Shown here piece after piece: positions 18,183-26,321 of a DNA stretch of 64,000 nt. The DNA is taken from positions 1,054,001 through 1,118,000 of the forward strand of contig NZ_CP025430.1 of assembly GCF_002847445.1 (NCBI RefSeq), in the 5' to 3' direction. The stretch comes from Paracoccus zhejiangensis (GTDB lineage: Bacteria > Pseudomonadota > Alphaproteobacteria > Rhodobacterales > Rhodobacteraceae). Within the stretch, counting starts at the first letter, position 1. Each line of letters begins with the position of its first letter. A program made the position numbers and the translations under genes. The notes beneath the pieces are model-generated. The model was not told the DNA's origin. It saw nothing but the letters and a program-made list of their open reading frames with translations, and searched no databases.

Positions 18183-19781
18183 TCACCGCTCCTTGGTGAC
18201 GCCTTCAAAGCGCGAGACCCAGGGCGAGACGATCATGCCCGAGATATCGGCCTGATAGGCGGCGGTATCGATCACCTCGGAGAAGGGCTGGATCGACATG
18301 ACCGCTGTTTCCATATGGGTCTGGATATCCTCATAGGCCTTGGCCTGCGCCGCCGGGTCCTGCACCAGCAGCGCCTCCTCGATCATCTTGTTCAGGTCGG
18401 CGTCATAGAAGCTGGTGCGCCAGCCCTGATAGTTGGTCAGCTTGGCCGCGTCGCTGTTATCGGGGTTATAGGCCATCGAGCGCAGGTTGCTGTCTGGGTG
18501 CGGCTGCTGGCCGCCACCGCCGCGACCGACGATCAGCTCGAAATTGCGCTCGCGCATGGCACCATAGATCTGGTCGCCCGAGCCGGTGATCAGCTCGGCC
18601 TCGATCCCGGCCTGCGCCAGCGTGTTCTGGATCGCCGTCGCCGCCTTCATGAACGGGTCTTCCGACAGCACGCGCAGCGTCGTCTTGAACCCGTCGGGGA
18701 AGCCGGCCTCGGCCAGCAGCGCCTTGGCCTTTTCCACATCCAGCGTATAGCCCGGATCGGGCAAGAGCCCCATCACCCCGGTCGACAGCGGGCGCTGATG
18801 CTTCTTGCCGTAGAAGGGCATCACCGCCTTGTCGAGCCCGTCATAGTCGATCAGGTAACGCAGCGCCTCGCGCACCTTGGGATTGGCCAGACGCTCGTCC
18901 TTCATCGACACGGCGAGGTAATAGAAACCGGCACCGGGGGTCGATTCGACCTTCAGCGCCTCGTTGCCGGCCAGCGCGGTCAGGTCGGGGGCCTGCATCG
19001 AATAGGCCACATCGATATCGCCCTGTTCCAGCATCAGCCGCTGCGACTGCGATTCCGGCAGGTGGCGCAGCATCACCCGGGTCATCGCCGGCGCCTCGCC
19101 CCAATAGGCGTCGTTCCGGGTCAGGATGATGTATTCGTTCGAGGCCCATTGCGTCAGCACATAGGGACCGGAGCCCGCCGAATTCAGCGTCAGCCAGGCC
19201 GTGCCTTGATCGCCATCCGTCTCGTTCTCCATCACCAGCTTGCTGTCGAGGATCGAGCCGGGGCCGCTCAGCGCCAGCGTCATCAGGACCAGGTTCGGGT
19301 CATCCGCCTGCGGCAGGTTCAGCACGAAGGTCCGGTCATCCTCGGCCACGAAGGACTGATCGGCGGCCTCGGGGGTGAAGCCGCGGGTCTTGAGGAACGA
19401 GGCCTGCGCAAGGTTCAGCTGCATCAGCCGCTTGAAGCTGTAGACCACATCCGCAGCCGTCACCGGATTGCCCGAGGCGAATTTCGCCCCCTCGCGCAGG
19501 GTGAAACGGATCGACATGCGATCGGGCGCGACTTCCCAGCTTTCGGCCATGCGCGGCTGGATGCTGCGATCCTCGGGCGAGAGGATGACCAGCGTGTCAT
19601 AGACGTTGTTCAGGACCTGCACCGTCTCGCGGCCGGTGATGGCGGCGGGGTCCAGCGTCAGGATATTGTTCATCGAGGTGGCGACGATCAGCTGATCCTC
19701 GGGCGTTTCCGCCAGCGCGGCCAGCGGGTTCGCCCCGATCAGAAGCGCGCCGAGCGCCACCGAAGCAAGAAAATGTTTCAT
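18183..19781 (-). CDS. ABC transporter substrate-binding protein, family 5
   Basis: This is a 532-residue periplasmic solute-binding protein of the DppA/OppA class. The first 24 residues (MKHFLASVALGALLIGANPL onward) are a Sec signal peptide ending LAALAE. The mature part has SIRFTLREGAKFASGNPVTA, AADVVYSFKRL and RFEGV, all typical. ATG at 19781 was chosen because GGAGG lies just upstream and the signal peptide starts there. It is the third gene of a minus-strand operon with the dehydratase and SGNH genes, and the obvious partner of the facing DppBCDF-type genes, which lack a binding protein of their own. Confidence 0.9.
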   Translation of the reverse strand: MKHFLASVALGALLIGANPLAALAETPEDQLIVATSMNNILTLDPAAITGRETVQVLNNVYDTLVILSPEDRSIQPRMAESWEVAPDRMSIRFTLREGAKFASGNPVTAADVVYSFKRLMQLNLAQASFLKTRGFTPEAADQSFVAEDDRTFVLNLPQADDPNLVLMTLALSGPGSILDSKLVMENETDGDQGTAWLTLNSAGSGPYVLTQWASNEYIILTRNDAYWGEAPAMTRVMLRHLPESQSQRLMLEQGDIDVAYSMQAPDLTALAGNEALKVESTPGAGFYYLAVSMKDERLANPKVREALRYLIDYDGLDKAVMPFYGKKHQRPLSTGVMGLLPDPGYTLDVEKAKALLAEAGFPDGFKTTLRVLSEDPFMKAATAIQNTLAQAGIEAELITGSGDQIYGAMRERNFELIVGRGGGGQQPHPDSNLRSMAYNPDNSDAAKLTNYQGWRTSFYDADLNKMIEEALLVQDPAAQAKAYEDIQTHMETAVMSIQPFSEVIDTAAYQADISGMIVSPWVSRFEGVTKER

Positions 19782-19864
19782 GGTTCCTCCCTTGTGCCGC
19801 GTCACGGGCGCGCGGCGCGCCATCTCATCCGCAGTGGCCTGCGGCAGTCCTGCACTCGCCTGCC

Positions 19865-20482
19865 TCAGGCGAGCAATTCCGTCACCGGCGCCACCAGCGC
19901 CCGGCCAATGGCGGCCGTCGCCTCTGCGTCCAGATGCACCTGATCGGCGGGGCTGACCGAGGCCACCTCACCCGCGTCGAAGAAGCCGCAGCCGAGTTCA
20001 TCGGCGAGCGCGCGATAGAGCGGTGCGATCCGACGAGCCTCGCCGGGGTCGCGCCCGCCTGCTGCACCCGCTCCGGTCGGCGGTGGGGCGACGATCAGCA
20101 GGCGCGGCACCGCGCCAAGCGGCTTGTAGGGAAAGGTGGCGACGATCTCGGCCAGCCGTTTCATCCCGGCCTGCGCGCCATCGGCCCGGCCGCCATGCAC
20201 CGCCTTCAGGTCATTCGTCCCGAGCATCAGGATCACCAGATCCAGCGGCATATGCGCCGACAGCGCCACCGGCAGCGCCTTTGCGCCATTCCGGAGCGCC
20301 GCGCCCGCATCGTCATCGCGGCAGGTGGTGCGCCCGCCGACGCCATCGGCATGAATCCGAACACCCGACAGCGCGGCTTCCAGCACGCGCGGCCACTGCC
20401 CGCCAGCGGGATGGCGCAGGCCCGTCACCGGGTCCGCGCCCCAGGTCAGGCTGTCACCGAAGGCAAGAACCTCGCGGGTCAT
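19865..20482 (-). CDS. SGNH/GDSL hydrolase family protein
   Basis: This is a roughly 205-residue esterase with no signal peptide. Block I is LAFGDSLTWG near the N-terminus (catalytic Ser), block II GVGGRTT, block III LGTNDLK (Gly-x-Asn), and block V has DQVHLDAEA with the catalytic Asp and His. Such enzymes deacetylate sugars or cleave lipid esters. The start overlaps the upstream stop; GTG at 20485 and ATG at 20482 are both possible, and the ATG is better spaced from GGGTGG. In this operon, removal of acetyl groups from an imported sugar is a reasonable guess. Confidence 0.82.
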   Translation of the reverse strand: MTREVLAFGDSLTWGADPVTGLRHPAGGQWPRVLEAALSGVRIHADGVGGRTTCRDDDAGAALRNGAKALPVALSAHMPLDLVILMLGTNDLKAVHGGRADGAQAGMKRLAEIVATFPYKPLGAVPRLLIVAPPPTGAGAAGGRDPGEARRIAPLYRALADELGCGFFDAGEVASVSPADQVHLDAEATAAIGRALVAPVTELLA

Positions 20483-21630
20483 CACGCCACCCGGTTGTTG
20501 TCGATGAAGGTGAAATCAATGTCCTCGCCCAGACCCGGACGATCGGGGACATGGACATAGCCATCCGCATCCATCGGATCGGACAGCGATTTCAGGTAGT
20601 CAAAGCCGTCATCGTATTCGAGGAAGGGATGCAGCAGCCCGCGCTCGTACCAGCGGCAGTTCTTCGAGGCGGCGACCACGTGCAGGTTCATCGCGGTGTT
20701 GCCATGCACCTCGCACTCCATGCCGAAGGCCTCGGCCATGCGCATGGTCTTCAGCGCCGGGGTGATGCCGCCCACGTCGTTGACGCCGGTCCGCAGGATA
20801 TCGCAGGCACCGTGCTTGACCCATTCGGCACGGTGCCAATGCTTGCCGGCGGCACTTTCCGGGCCGACCACGGGGATATCCAGGTTGTCGGCCAACCACT
20901 TGTAGGATGACATGCTCTGCTCATCCATCGGTTCCTCGATCCAGTCGAAGCCCAGCTTCTCCAGCCCGCGGCCAAGCGCCAGCGCGTCGCTGCGCGAATA
21001 CCAGTGGAAGGCGTCGATCATCAGGCTGATATCGGGGCCGACCGCCTCGCGCACGGCGGCGCAGGCTTTCAGGTCCATGCGCACATCCGGCGCCCAGCTG
21101 ACCGGCGGCATCCAGGTGTGCAGCTTGATCCCCTTGTAGCCGCGCTTGACCAGCGTTTCGGCAAAGCGGCCGTAATCCTCGGGCGTGGCGAGGCCGTTCT
21201 CCAGCTCGTCGCCGCACATGATGCTGCCATAGGCCAGCACCTTGTCGCGATAGGCGCCGATCAACTTGTAGACCGGCTGGCCCAGGCTGCGCCCGGCCAG
21301 GTCCCACAGCGCGCAATCGACCACGGCCAGCGTCCGGTCGGTCAGCTGCGCCGCCGAGCCGCGCTGCCAATGCGCCAGGTCCTGCCACAGCCGTTCGCGG
21401 TCGCGGTGGTCCTGCCCGATCAACACCTTGCGGACGAATTTCTCCAAGACATGCGGGCGGACGATCTCGGGCGCGGTGAAGCTGTGCCCCTCCTGCCCGT
21501 CCTCGGTGCGGATGGTCAGGATCGCCTGCTGCACCTGGTGCGCCGGCCCCGGATGGGCATGGCCCGCGCTGTCGGAATGCCGCCGCGTGGTGGTTTTGAA
21601 GATCCGCGCCTCGACCTCGGTGATGATCAT
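20482..21630 (-). CDS. Mandelate racemase/enolase superfamily sugar-acid dehydratase or cycloisomerase
   Basis: This is a 382-residue enolase-superfamily enzyme. The capping domain runs to about residue 125, followed by a barrel. Visible residues are K169 and H171 in GIKLHTW, metal ligands D206 (MIDAF), E232 (WIEEP) and E258 (GPES), and the D285/H309 pair in GVNDVGG and EVHGNT. This is the mandelate-racemase subgroup layout, whose members dehydrate or cycloisomerise acid sugars. The KxH in place of KxK prevents a confident match to a named dehydratase. An ATG at 21684 would add 18 basic residues; 21630 matches the family start. It could feed kdgD. Confidence 0.82.
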   Translation of the reverse strand: MIITEVEARIFKTTTRRHSDSAGHAHPGPAHQVQQAILTIRTEDGQEGHSFTAPEIVRPHVLEKFVRKVLIGQDHRDRERLWQDLAHWQRGSAAQLTDRTLAVVDCALWDLAGRSLGQPVYKLIGAYRDKVLAYGSIMCGDELENGLATPEDYGRFAETLVKRGYKGIKLHTWMPPVSWAPDVRMDLKACAAVREAVGPDISLMIDAFHWYSRSDALALGRGLEKLGFDWIEEPMDEQSMSSYKWLADNLDIPVVGPESAAGKHWHRAEWVKHGACDILRTGVNDVGGITPALKTMRMAEAFGMECEVHGNTAMNLHVVAASKNCRWYERGLLHPFLEYDDGFDYLKSLSDPMDADGYVHVPDRPGLGEDIDFTFIDNNRVA

Positions 21631-21686
21631 CCCTGTCCGTCCCTGTCTGAAATTCCGGCCACGGATTCGCAGCCGCCTCGCCACCG

Positions 21687-21749
21687 GGATACAATCATGT
21701 CTGGCATACTGTCAATAGTTGTCTGACATGTTTGACATCCTGTCTGAAC
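21687..21749. promoter_or_regulatory. Divergent control region with TGTCTGACA operators
   Basis: TGTCTGACA is exact at 21720-21728, with near copies TGTCTGGCA (21698-21706) and TGTCTGAAC (21741-21749). On the minus strand TTGACA (21715-21710) and GTATCC (21692-21687) are 17 bases apart and could drive the dehydratase operon. On the plus strand TTGACA (21732-21737) could serve the TauE gene, though no good -10 box follows. From here to 21866 nothing else was recognised. Confidence 0.5.
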
Positions 21750-21866
21750 CTCACCAGCGCCACCCTGCGCCGCAGGGCCTCGACAGCCGCGACAATTTGC
21801 GCCAAGACGGGCCGAACCGGCCGCACACGGCCCCCTGTCCCCGTTGCCGCAGAGCCGATTGCGCCC

Positions 21867-22622
21867 ATGTCCGAGTTACTCATTCTGTTCTGCGCCGGGT
21901 TGATCGGCGGCATCATGAACGCGGTCGCCGGTGGCGGCACCTTCATCACCTTCCCGGCGCTGGTCTTTACCGGCATCCCGCCGGTCGCCGCCAATGCCAC
22001 GGCGACGGTTGCCGCCCTGCCCGGCTATCTCGCCGCCGCCATCAGCTTTCGCCGCGACATCCTGCTGATCGAGCGCCATCAGCTGAAACGCCTGACCGGC
22101 TGGACCATCGTCGGCTCGGCCATCGGCTCGGTGCTGCTGCTGGTCAGCTCGAACGCCGCCTTCTCGCTCCTGGTGCCGTTCCTGCTGCTCGCGGCCACGC
22201 TGATCTTTCTCAAGGGCGCGGCGATCCGCGCCTTTGCCGCCAAGCACGCCCGCGACGTGACCGCCTTCGGCCTAGGCACGCTGCTGCCGGTGGCGATCTA
22301 TGGCGGCTATTTCAACGGCGGGCTGGGGATCATCCTTCTGGCGTTGTTCTCGCTTTGGGGTCTCACCGACCTGAACCAGATGAACGGGCTGAAATGCTGG
22401 CTCAGCTTCGCGCTGTCGGTCATCAGCTTTGCAATCTTTGCCATCGGTGGCAAAGTCATCTGGATCCCGGCGGCCATGATGGCCCTTGGCACCATTGCCG
22501 GCGGCCTCTTGGGCGCGCCGGTCTCTCGCCGCATTCCGATGCCGCAGTTGCGCGCGCTGATCGCCGCCATCGGCTTTGGCATGACGGCCATCTTTTTCTG
22601 GCGCTTGTTCAACGGAGGCTAA
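21867..22622 (+). CDS. TauE/SafE family permease
   Basis: This is a 251-residue membrane protein with about seven to eight hydrophobic segments. It carries the family's N-terminal GLIGGIMNAVAGGGTFITFP (residues about 10-29) and the half-repeat near GGYFNGGLGIILLALFS. TauE/SafE proteins move small anions such as sulfite, sulfoacetate or organic acids across the inner membrane. ATG at 21867 was preferred to one at 21732 because the earlier frame codes for an Arg/Thr-rich stretch unlike the family. Its place beside the operators suggests control with the uronate genes; the substrate is unknown. Confidence 0.8.
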   Translation: MSELLILFCAGLIGGIMNAVAGGGTFITFPALVFTGIPPVAANATATVAALPGYLAAAISFRRDILLIERHQLKRLTGWTIVGSAIGSVLLLVSSNAAFSLLVPFLLLAATLIFLKGAAIRAFAAKHARDVTAFGLGTLLPVAIYGGYFNGGLGIILLALFSLWGLTDLNQMNGLKCWLSFALSVISFAIFAIGGKVIWIPAAMMALGTIAGGLLGAPVSRRIPMPQLRALIAAIGFGMTAIFFWRLFNGG

Positions 22623-22627
22623 CACAC

Positions 22628-22978
22628 ATGAGCGACATCAAACGGATCGAAACCGGCCAGCGGATGAGCCAGGCCGTCACCTATAACGGCGTGGCCTACC
22701 TGGCCGGTCAGGTTGGTCAGGCGGGCGCATCGGTCACCGACCAGACCCGCGCCATCCTGGCGCAGATCGACACGCTGCTGAAGAAATGCCACAGCGACAA
22801 GACCCGCATCCTTTCGGCCCAGATCTGGCTGGCCGACATGGCCGATTTCGCCGAGATGAACGCGGTCTGGGACGCCTGGGTGCCGCAGGGCAATGCCCCC
22901 GCCCGCGCCACCGGCGAGGCGAAGCTGGCGACCCCCGATTACAAGGTCGAGATCATCGTGACGGCCGCGGCCGGCTAA
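22628..22978 (+). CDS. RidA family protein
   Basis: This is a 116-residue protein of the RidA/YjgF/UK114 family. It has GVAYLAGQVG (residues about 20-29), QTRAILAQIDTLL and NAPARATGEAKLA, where the Arg is the usual imine/carboxylate-contacting residue. RidA enzymes hydrolyse reactive enamines and imines; other Rid subfamilies act in catabolic routes. It starts 5 bases after the TauE gene. The 3' end overlaps the facing lpxB gene by 26 bases. Confidence 0.85.
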   Translation: MSDIKRIETGQRMSQAVTYNGVAYLAGQVGQAGASVTDQTRAILAQIDTLLKKCHSDKTRILSAQIWLADMADFAEMNAVWDAWVPQGNAPARATGEAKLATPDYKVEIIVTAAAG

Positions 22979-24116
22979 TCGCCTGCAAGACCGAGCGCGC
23001 CGCGCGAAGGCCCGGCGCCTCACCCCCCTTGCCGAGGCGGTCCATCGTCAGATCCATCGCCTCGAACTGCGCCTTGCGCGCCGACATGTCCTCGAGCGTT
23101 GCCAGCAGCGCATCGGCCATCGGCCCGGGCTGGCAGTTGCTGCCCAGGAACTCCGGCACGGCGCGGGTGTCGCTGACCAGGTTGACCAGTGTCACGGTAT
23201 CGGTCTTCAGCATCATCCCGACGATCAGCCGGCTCAGCAGGGCCATGTCATAGCCCACGACCATCGGCACGCGATTGGCCGCCAGTTCCAGACTGACCGT
23301 GCCCGAGGCCGCAAGCGCCAGATCGGCGGCGGCAAAGGCCGCCAGCTTCTCCTGCGGGTCCTCGACCACGATCGGCGCGGTGGGCCAGCGTTTCACCATG
23401 TCGCGCAACAGCGCCGAAACGCCCGGCACCGTCGGGATCACCACCCGAATTTCCGGCACGCGGTCCCTGAGCCGCATCAGCGCCTCATCAAAGCGCGGGC
23501 CAAGCCGCGTCACCTCGCCCTTGCGCGAGCCGGGCAGGCACAGGACCACCGGCGCATCGGCGCTGATCCCGTGCGCGGCCAGAAAGGCATTGGCCTCGTC
23601 CGGCCCGGCCAGCGGCTCGGCCACCACCGGATGCCCGACGAAATCGCAGGACATGCCGGCGGCTTCCATCAGCGGCGGCTCGAAGGGCAGGATCGCCAGC
23701 ACATGGTCGATCACCTCGGCCATCTTCAGCGCCCGCCCGGGCCGCCATGCCCAGACCGAGGGCGCGACGTAATGGATGGTCTTCAGATCCGGGTTCAACG
23801 CCCGCGCCTCGCGCGCCACGCGCAGGCAGAAATCCGGGCTGTCGATGGTGATGAGGGCATCGGGAGCGAACTCGGCCACGGCGCGGGCGGTCTCGCTGAT
23901 CCGGCGCTTCAGGTGGCGGTATTTCGGCAGCACCTCCCAGATGCCCATCAGCGACAGCTCATCCATCGGAAAGCGGCTCACCAGCCCCTCGGCCTGCATC
24001 CGCGGCCCGCCGATGCCATCAAAGGCGATACCCGGCTGCAATTCGTTCAGCCCCGCCATCAACGCGCCGCCAAGCGCGTCGCCCGAAACCTCACCCGCGA
24101 TCAGAAACAGTTTCAT
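22953..24116 (-). CDS. lpxB: Lipid-A-disaccharide synthase
   Basis: This is a 387-residue GT19 glycosyltransferase that joins UDP-2,3-diacylglucosamine and lipid X into the lipid A disaccharide at the inner-membrane face. Typical stretches are LIAGEVSGDALGG near the start, FDGIGGPRMQAEG, IDSPDFCLRVA, HYVAPSVWAWRPGR and LPGSRKGEV. It ends the fabZ-lpxA-lpxI-lpxB group. The last codons overlap the facing RidA gene. The 81 bases between lpxI and lpxB hold a 7-bp CCGCAGG/CCTGCGG stem (24135-24158) of unknown role. Confidence 0.95.
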   Translation of the reverse strand: MKLFLIAGEVSGDALGGALMAGLNELQPGIAFDGIGGPRMQAEGLVSRFPMDELSLMGIWEVLPKYRHLKRRISETARAVAEFAPDALITIDSPDFCLRVAREARALNPDLKTIHYVAPSVWAWRPGRALKMAEVIDHVLAILPFEPPLMEAAGMSCDFVGHPVVAEPLAGPDEANAFLAAHGISADAPVVLCLPGSRKGEVTRLGPRFDEALMRLRDRVPEIRVVIPTVPGVSALLRDMVKRWPTAPIVVEDPQEKLAAFAAADLALAASGTVSLELAANRVPMVVGYDMALLSRLIVGMMLKTDTVTLVNLVSDTRAVPEFLGSNCQPGPMADALLATLEDMSARKAQFEAMDLTMDRLGKGGEAPGLRAARSVLQAISRPRPSR

Positions 24117-24197
24117 GCCAATGCGCCTTTCCCGCCGCAGGGAGGAATGGTCCTGCGGGACAAGGACAGCTTATTACCGTCTCGCCCCGAACGCCAC

Positions 24198-24998
24198 TCA
24201 ACCAGAGCGCGACCACAAGAACAGCCCCGCCCCTTCGGCGCGGCGGATGGTTTCGTCCCTGTCCAACAGGATAACGCTGCCGGCGGCCCAAGCGATCCCG
24301 GCAAGTCCCGCCGCTGCCGCCTGATCGACGGTATCCGGCCCGATGGTCGGCAGATCGATGCGGCGGTCCTGCCCCGGCTTCGGCGCCTTGTAGAAGACCC
24401 CGCGCCCACCCTTGGGATTGGCGCGCAGGTTGCGGTGCTGCGCGGCGAAATCCAGCATGGCGGCAGTGCCGGGCAAGGTTTCGATGGCGATGCAGAGGCC
24501 CTGCGCCACGACGCAGCCCTGACCCAGATCCAGCGGCCCCAGCGCTGCGACGATCTCGGCGGCGCGGGCAACATCCTTTTCATCGGCAGCCGAGGGCGTG
24601 CCGGTCAGATGGCCTTCAGAGGGGATCAGGTCAGGCGCGATTTCTTCAACACCGCAAACGGTTAGACCTGATTCATCGAAGATCTCGAGCACCGTGCGCA
24701 GCGCCGCGTCATCGCCCGACTGCATCGCCATCAGGATGCGCGGCACCAGCTGCGCGGTGCGGAGATCGAACTGTTCCGGGTCCAGCGCCGGACGGCGGAC
24801 CGCGCCGGCAAAGATCACCCGGCTCACGCCCTGGTCCAGCAGGTGATCGAGAAAGGGCACCAGCCGCTCCAGCCGGAAGGTCTGGGCCGGGATCGGCGGG
24901 GCGAATCCCTCCAGCGCATAGATCGGGGCATCCGGCAAATGGGCGGCGATGGCAGGGGCCAGCCCGCCCTCGCCCGCGATGATGGCGGTTTTCGTCAT
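24198..24998 (-). CDS. lpxI: UDP-2,3-diacylglucosamine diphosphatase, LpxI type
   Basis: This is a 266-residue LpxI (DUF1009), the alphaproteobacterial alternative to LpxH, which releases lipid X from UDP-diacylglucosamine. Recognisable motifs are IIAGEGGLAPAIAAH near the start, VIFAGAVRRPAL, GDDAALRTVL and GPDTVDQAAAAGLAGIAWAA at the C-terminus. The ATG at 24998 overlaps the lpxA stop by 4 bases (ATGA); a GTG two codons earlier is a less likely start. Confidence 0.93.
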   Translation of the reverse strand: MTKTAIIAGEGGLAPAIAAHLPDAPIYALEGFAPPIPAQTFRLERLVPFLDHLLDQGVSRVIFAGAVRRPALDPEQFDLRTAQLVPRILMAMQSGDDAALRTVLEIFDESGLTVCGVEEIAPDLIPSEGHLTGTPSAADEKDVARAAEIVAALGPLDLGQGCVVAQGLCIAIETLPGTAAMLDFAAQHRNLRANPKGGRGVFYKAPKPGQDRRIDLPTIGPDTVDQAAAAGLAGIAWAAGSVILLDRDETIRRAEGAGLFLWSRSG

Positions 24999-25792
24999 CT
25001 GCACTCAGTCATGCGCCCGGGCGTCAGGAAGCTGCGATCCGAGGGGCCGAGGATGAAATCCAGCACCTCGCGCTCCATCCCGGTCGCCGCCTCGATCCGC
25101 GCCCGCGCGGTGTCGCGGAACGAGCCCTTGCCCAGATCGCCCAACATCTCGCGCAGCGCGGTGATCTCGGCCCGGCTGGCACCGCGACGCTTCAGCCCGA
25201 CGAGGTTCAGCCCGTCCAGATGCCCGCGCGGCCCCTGCACCAGCCCGAAGGGGATGACATCGGCGGTGACCATGGTGACCGCGCCGATCATCGCGCCGCG
25301 ACCGATGCGCACGAACTGATGCACGCCGGAAAGCCCGCCGACGATCACGTCATCTTCCAGCACGCAATGGCCGGCGATGGCGACGTTGTTAACAAGGATC
25401 ACCCGGTTGCCGATCTGGCAGTCATGGGCGACATGGCTGCCGGCCATGAAGAGGCCGTCATCGCCCACGCGGGTCAGCCCGCCGCCGCCCTCGGTGCCGG
25501 GGTTCATCGTCACATATTCGCGGATGCGGTTGCGCGCGCCGATTTCCAGCGCGGCGCGTTCGCCCTTGAATTTCAGGTCCTGCGGGATCTCGCCGATGCA
25601 GGCGAAGGGAAAGATCACCGTCTCCTCGCCGACCGAGGTTTCCCCGGTGACGACGACATGCGATTTCAGCACGACCCCGCGCGCCAGCCGCACCTGCGGG
25701 CCGACCACGCAGAAGGGCCCGATCTGGCAATCCTCGGCAATCGCCGCCCCCGGCTCGATCACCGCCGAGGGGTGGATGACAGGGTCAGCCAT
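24995..25792 (-). CDS. lpxA: Acyl-ACP--UDP-N-acetylglucosamine O-acyltransferase
   Basis: This is a 265-residue left-handed beta-helix acyltransferase, the first step of lipid A synthesis. It opens with [20 protein letters not shown], a run of hexapeptide repeats. The catalytic His is in [11 protein letters not shown], and the C-terminal helical part contains [11 protein letters not shown]. The start overlaps the fabZ stop by 8 bases, so the two are translationally coupled, as is usual. Confidence 0.95.
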   Translation of the reverse strand: MADPVIHPSAVIEPGAAIAEDCQIGPFCVVGPQVRLARGVVLKSHVVVTGETSVGEETVIFPFACIGEIPQDLKFKGERAALEIGARNRIREYVTMNPGTEGGGGLTRVGDDGLFMAGSHVAHDCQIGNRVILVNNVAIAGHCVLEDDVIVGGLSGVHQFVRIGRGAMIGAVTMVTADVIPFGLVQGPRGHLDGLNLVGLKRRGASRAEITALREMLGDLGKGSFRDTARARIEAATGMEREVLDFILGPSDRSFLTPGRMTECR

Positions 25793-26264
25793 CCGATTTC
25801 AGATCCATCATTGCCGTGAACTCGGCCTGCGCGGCCAGCTGCCCGTCGACAAAGCCCTTGCCCTCGAATTTCCAGATCTTGCCGCCCGGACGCTTCACCG
25901 TCACATGCAGCTCCAGCACGTCGCCCGGCACCACCATGCGGCGGAACTTGCAGGCGTCTATGCCCATGAAATAGGTCGACAGCGGCTTGTCGATCACGTC
26001 GAGGCTGATGCCCACCACCACCGCCGAAGTCTGCGCCATCGCCTCGATGATGGTGACGCCGGGCATGATCGGCTGGCCGGGGAAATGGCCCTCGAAATGC
26101 GGCTCGTTGCAGGTCACGTTCTTGATGCCCACCGCGCTTTCAAAGGGCACGATGTCGCGCACCTTGTCGATGAACAGGAACGGATAGCGGTGCGGGATGA
26201 TCCGCTTGATGAGGCTCAGATCGGCCTCGGTATAGGGGGCGGGGTTGCGGGTTGCCTCTGCCAT
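25785..26264 (-). CDS. fabZ: 3-hydroxyacyl-ACP dehydratase
   Basis: This is a 159-residue hot-dog-fold dehydratase of fatty acid elongation, which shares its hydroxyacyl-ACP pool with LpxA. The catalytic pair lies in [17 protein letters not shown] (His) and [11 protein letters not shown] (Glu). [13 protein letters not shown] near the N-terminus is typical. ATG at 26264 gives the usual length; an ATG at 26300 would add 12 residues. In many relatives bamA, ompH and lpxD precede fabZ; here the gene 57 bases upstream is an unrelated membrane protein. Confidence 0.93.
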   Translation of the reverse strand: MAEATRNPAPYTEADLSLIKRIIPHRYPFLFIDKVRDIVPFESAVGIKNVTCNEPHFEGHFPGQPIMPGVTIIEAMAQTSAVVVGISLDVIDKPLSTYFMGIDACKFRRMVVPGDVLELHVTVKRPGGKIWKFEGKGFVDGQLAAQAEFTAMMDLKSDG

Positions 26265-26321
26265 GATCTGTCCCTTCAGCATTTCGAACGGGGTTAGCAA
26301 CGGGTTGGCGGCTTGGCAAGC

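Noticed and set aside
24135..24158. Hairpin between lpxI and lpxB as a riboswitch or attenuator
   Set aside because: Only a single 7-bp stem is present, with no T tract and no alternative pairing.
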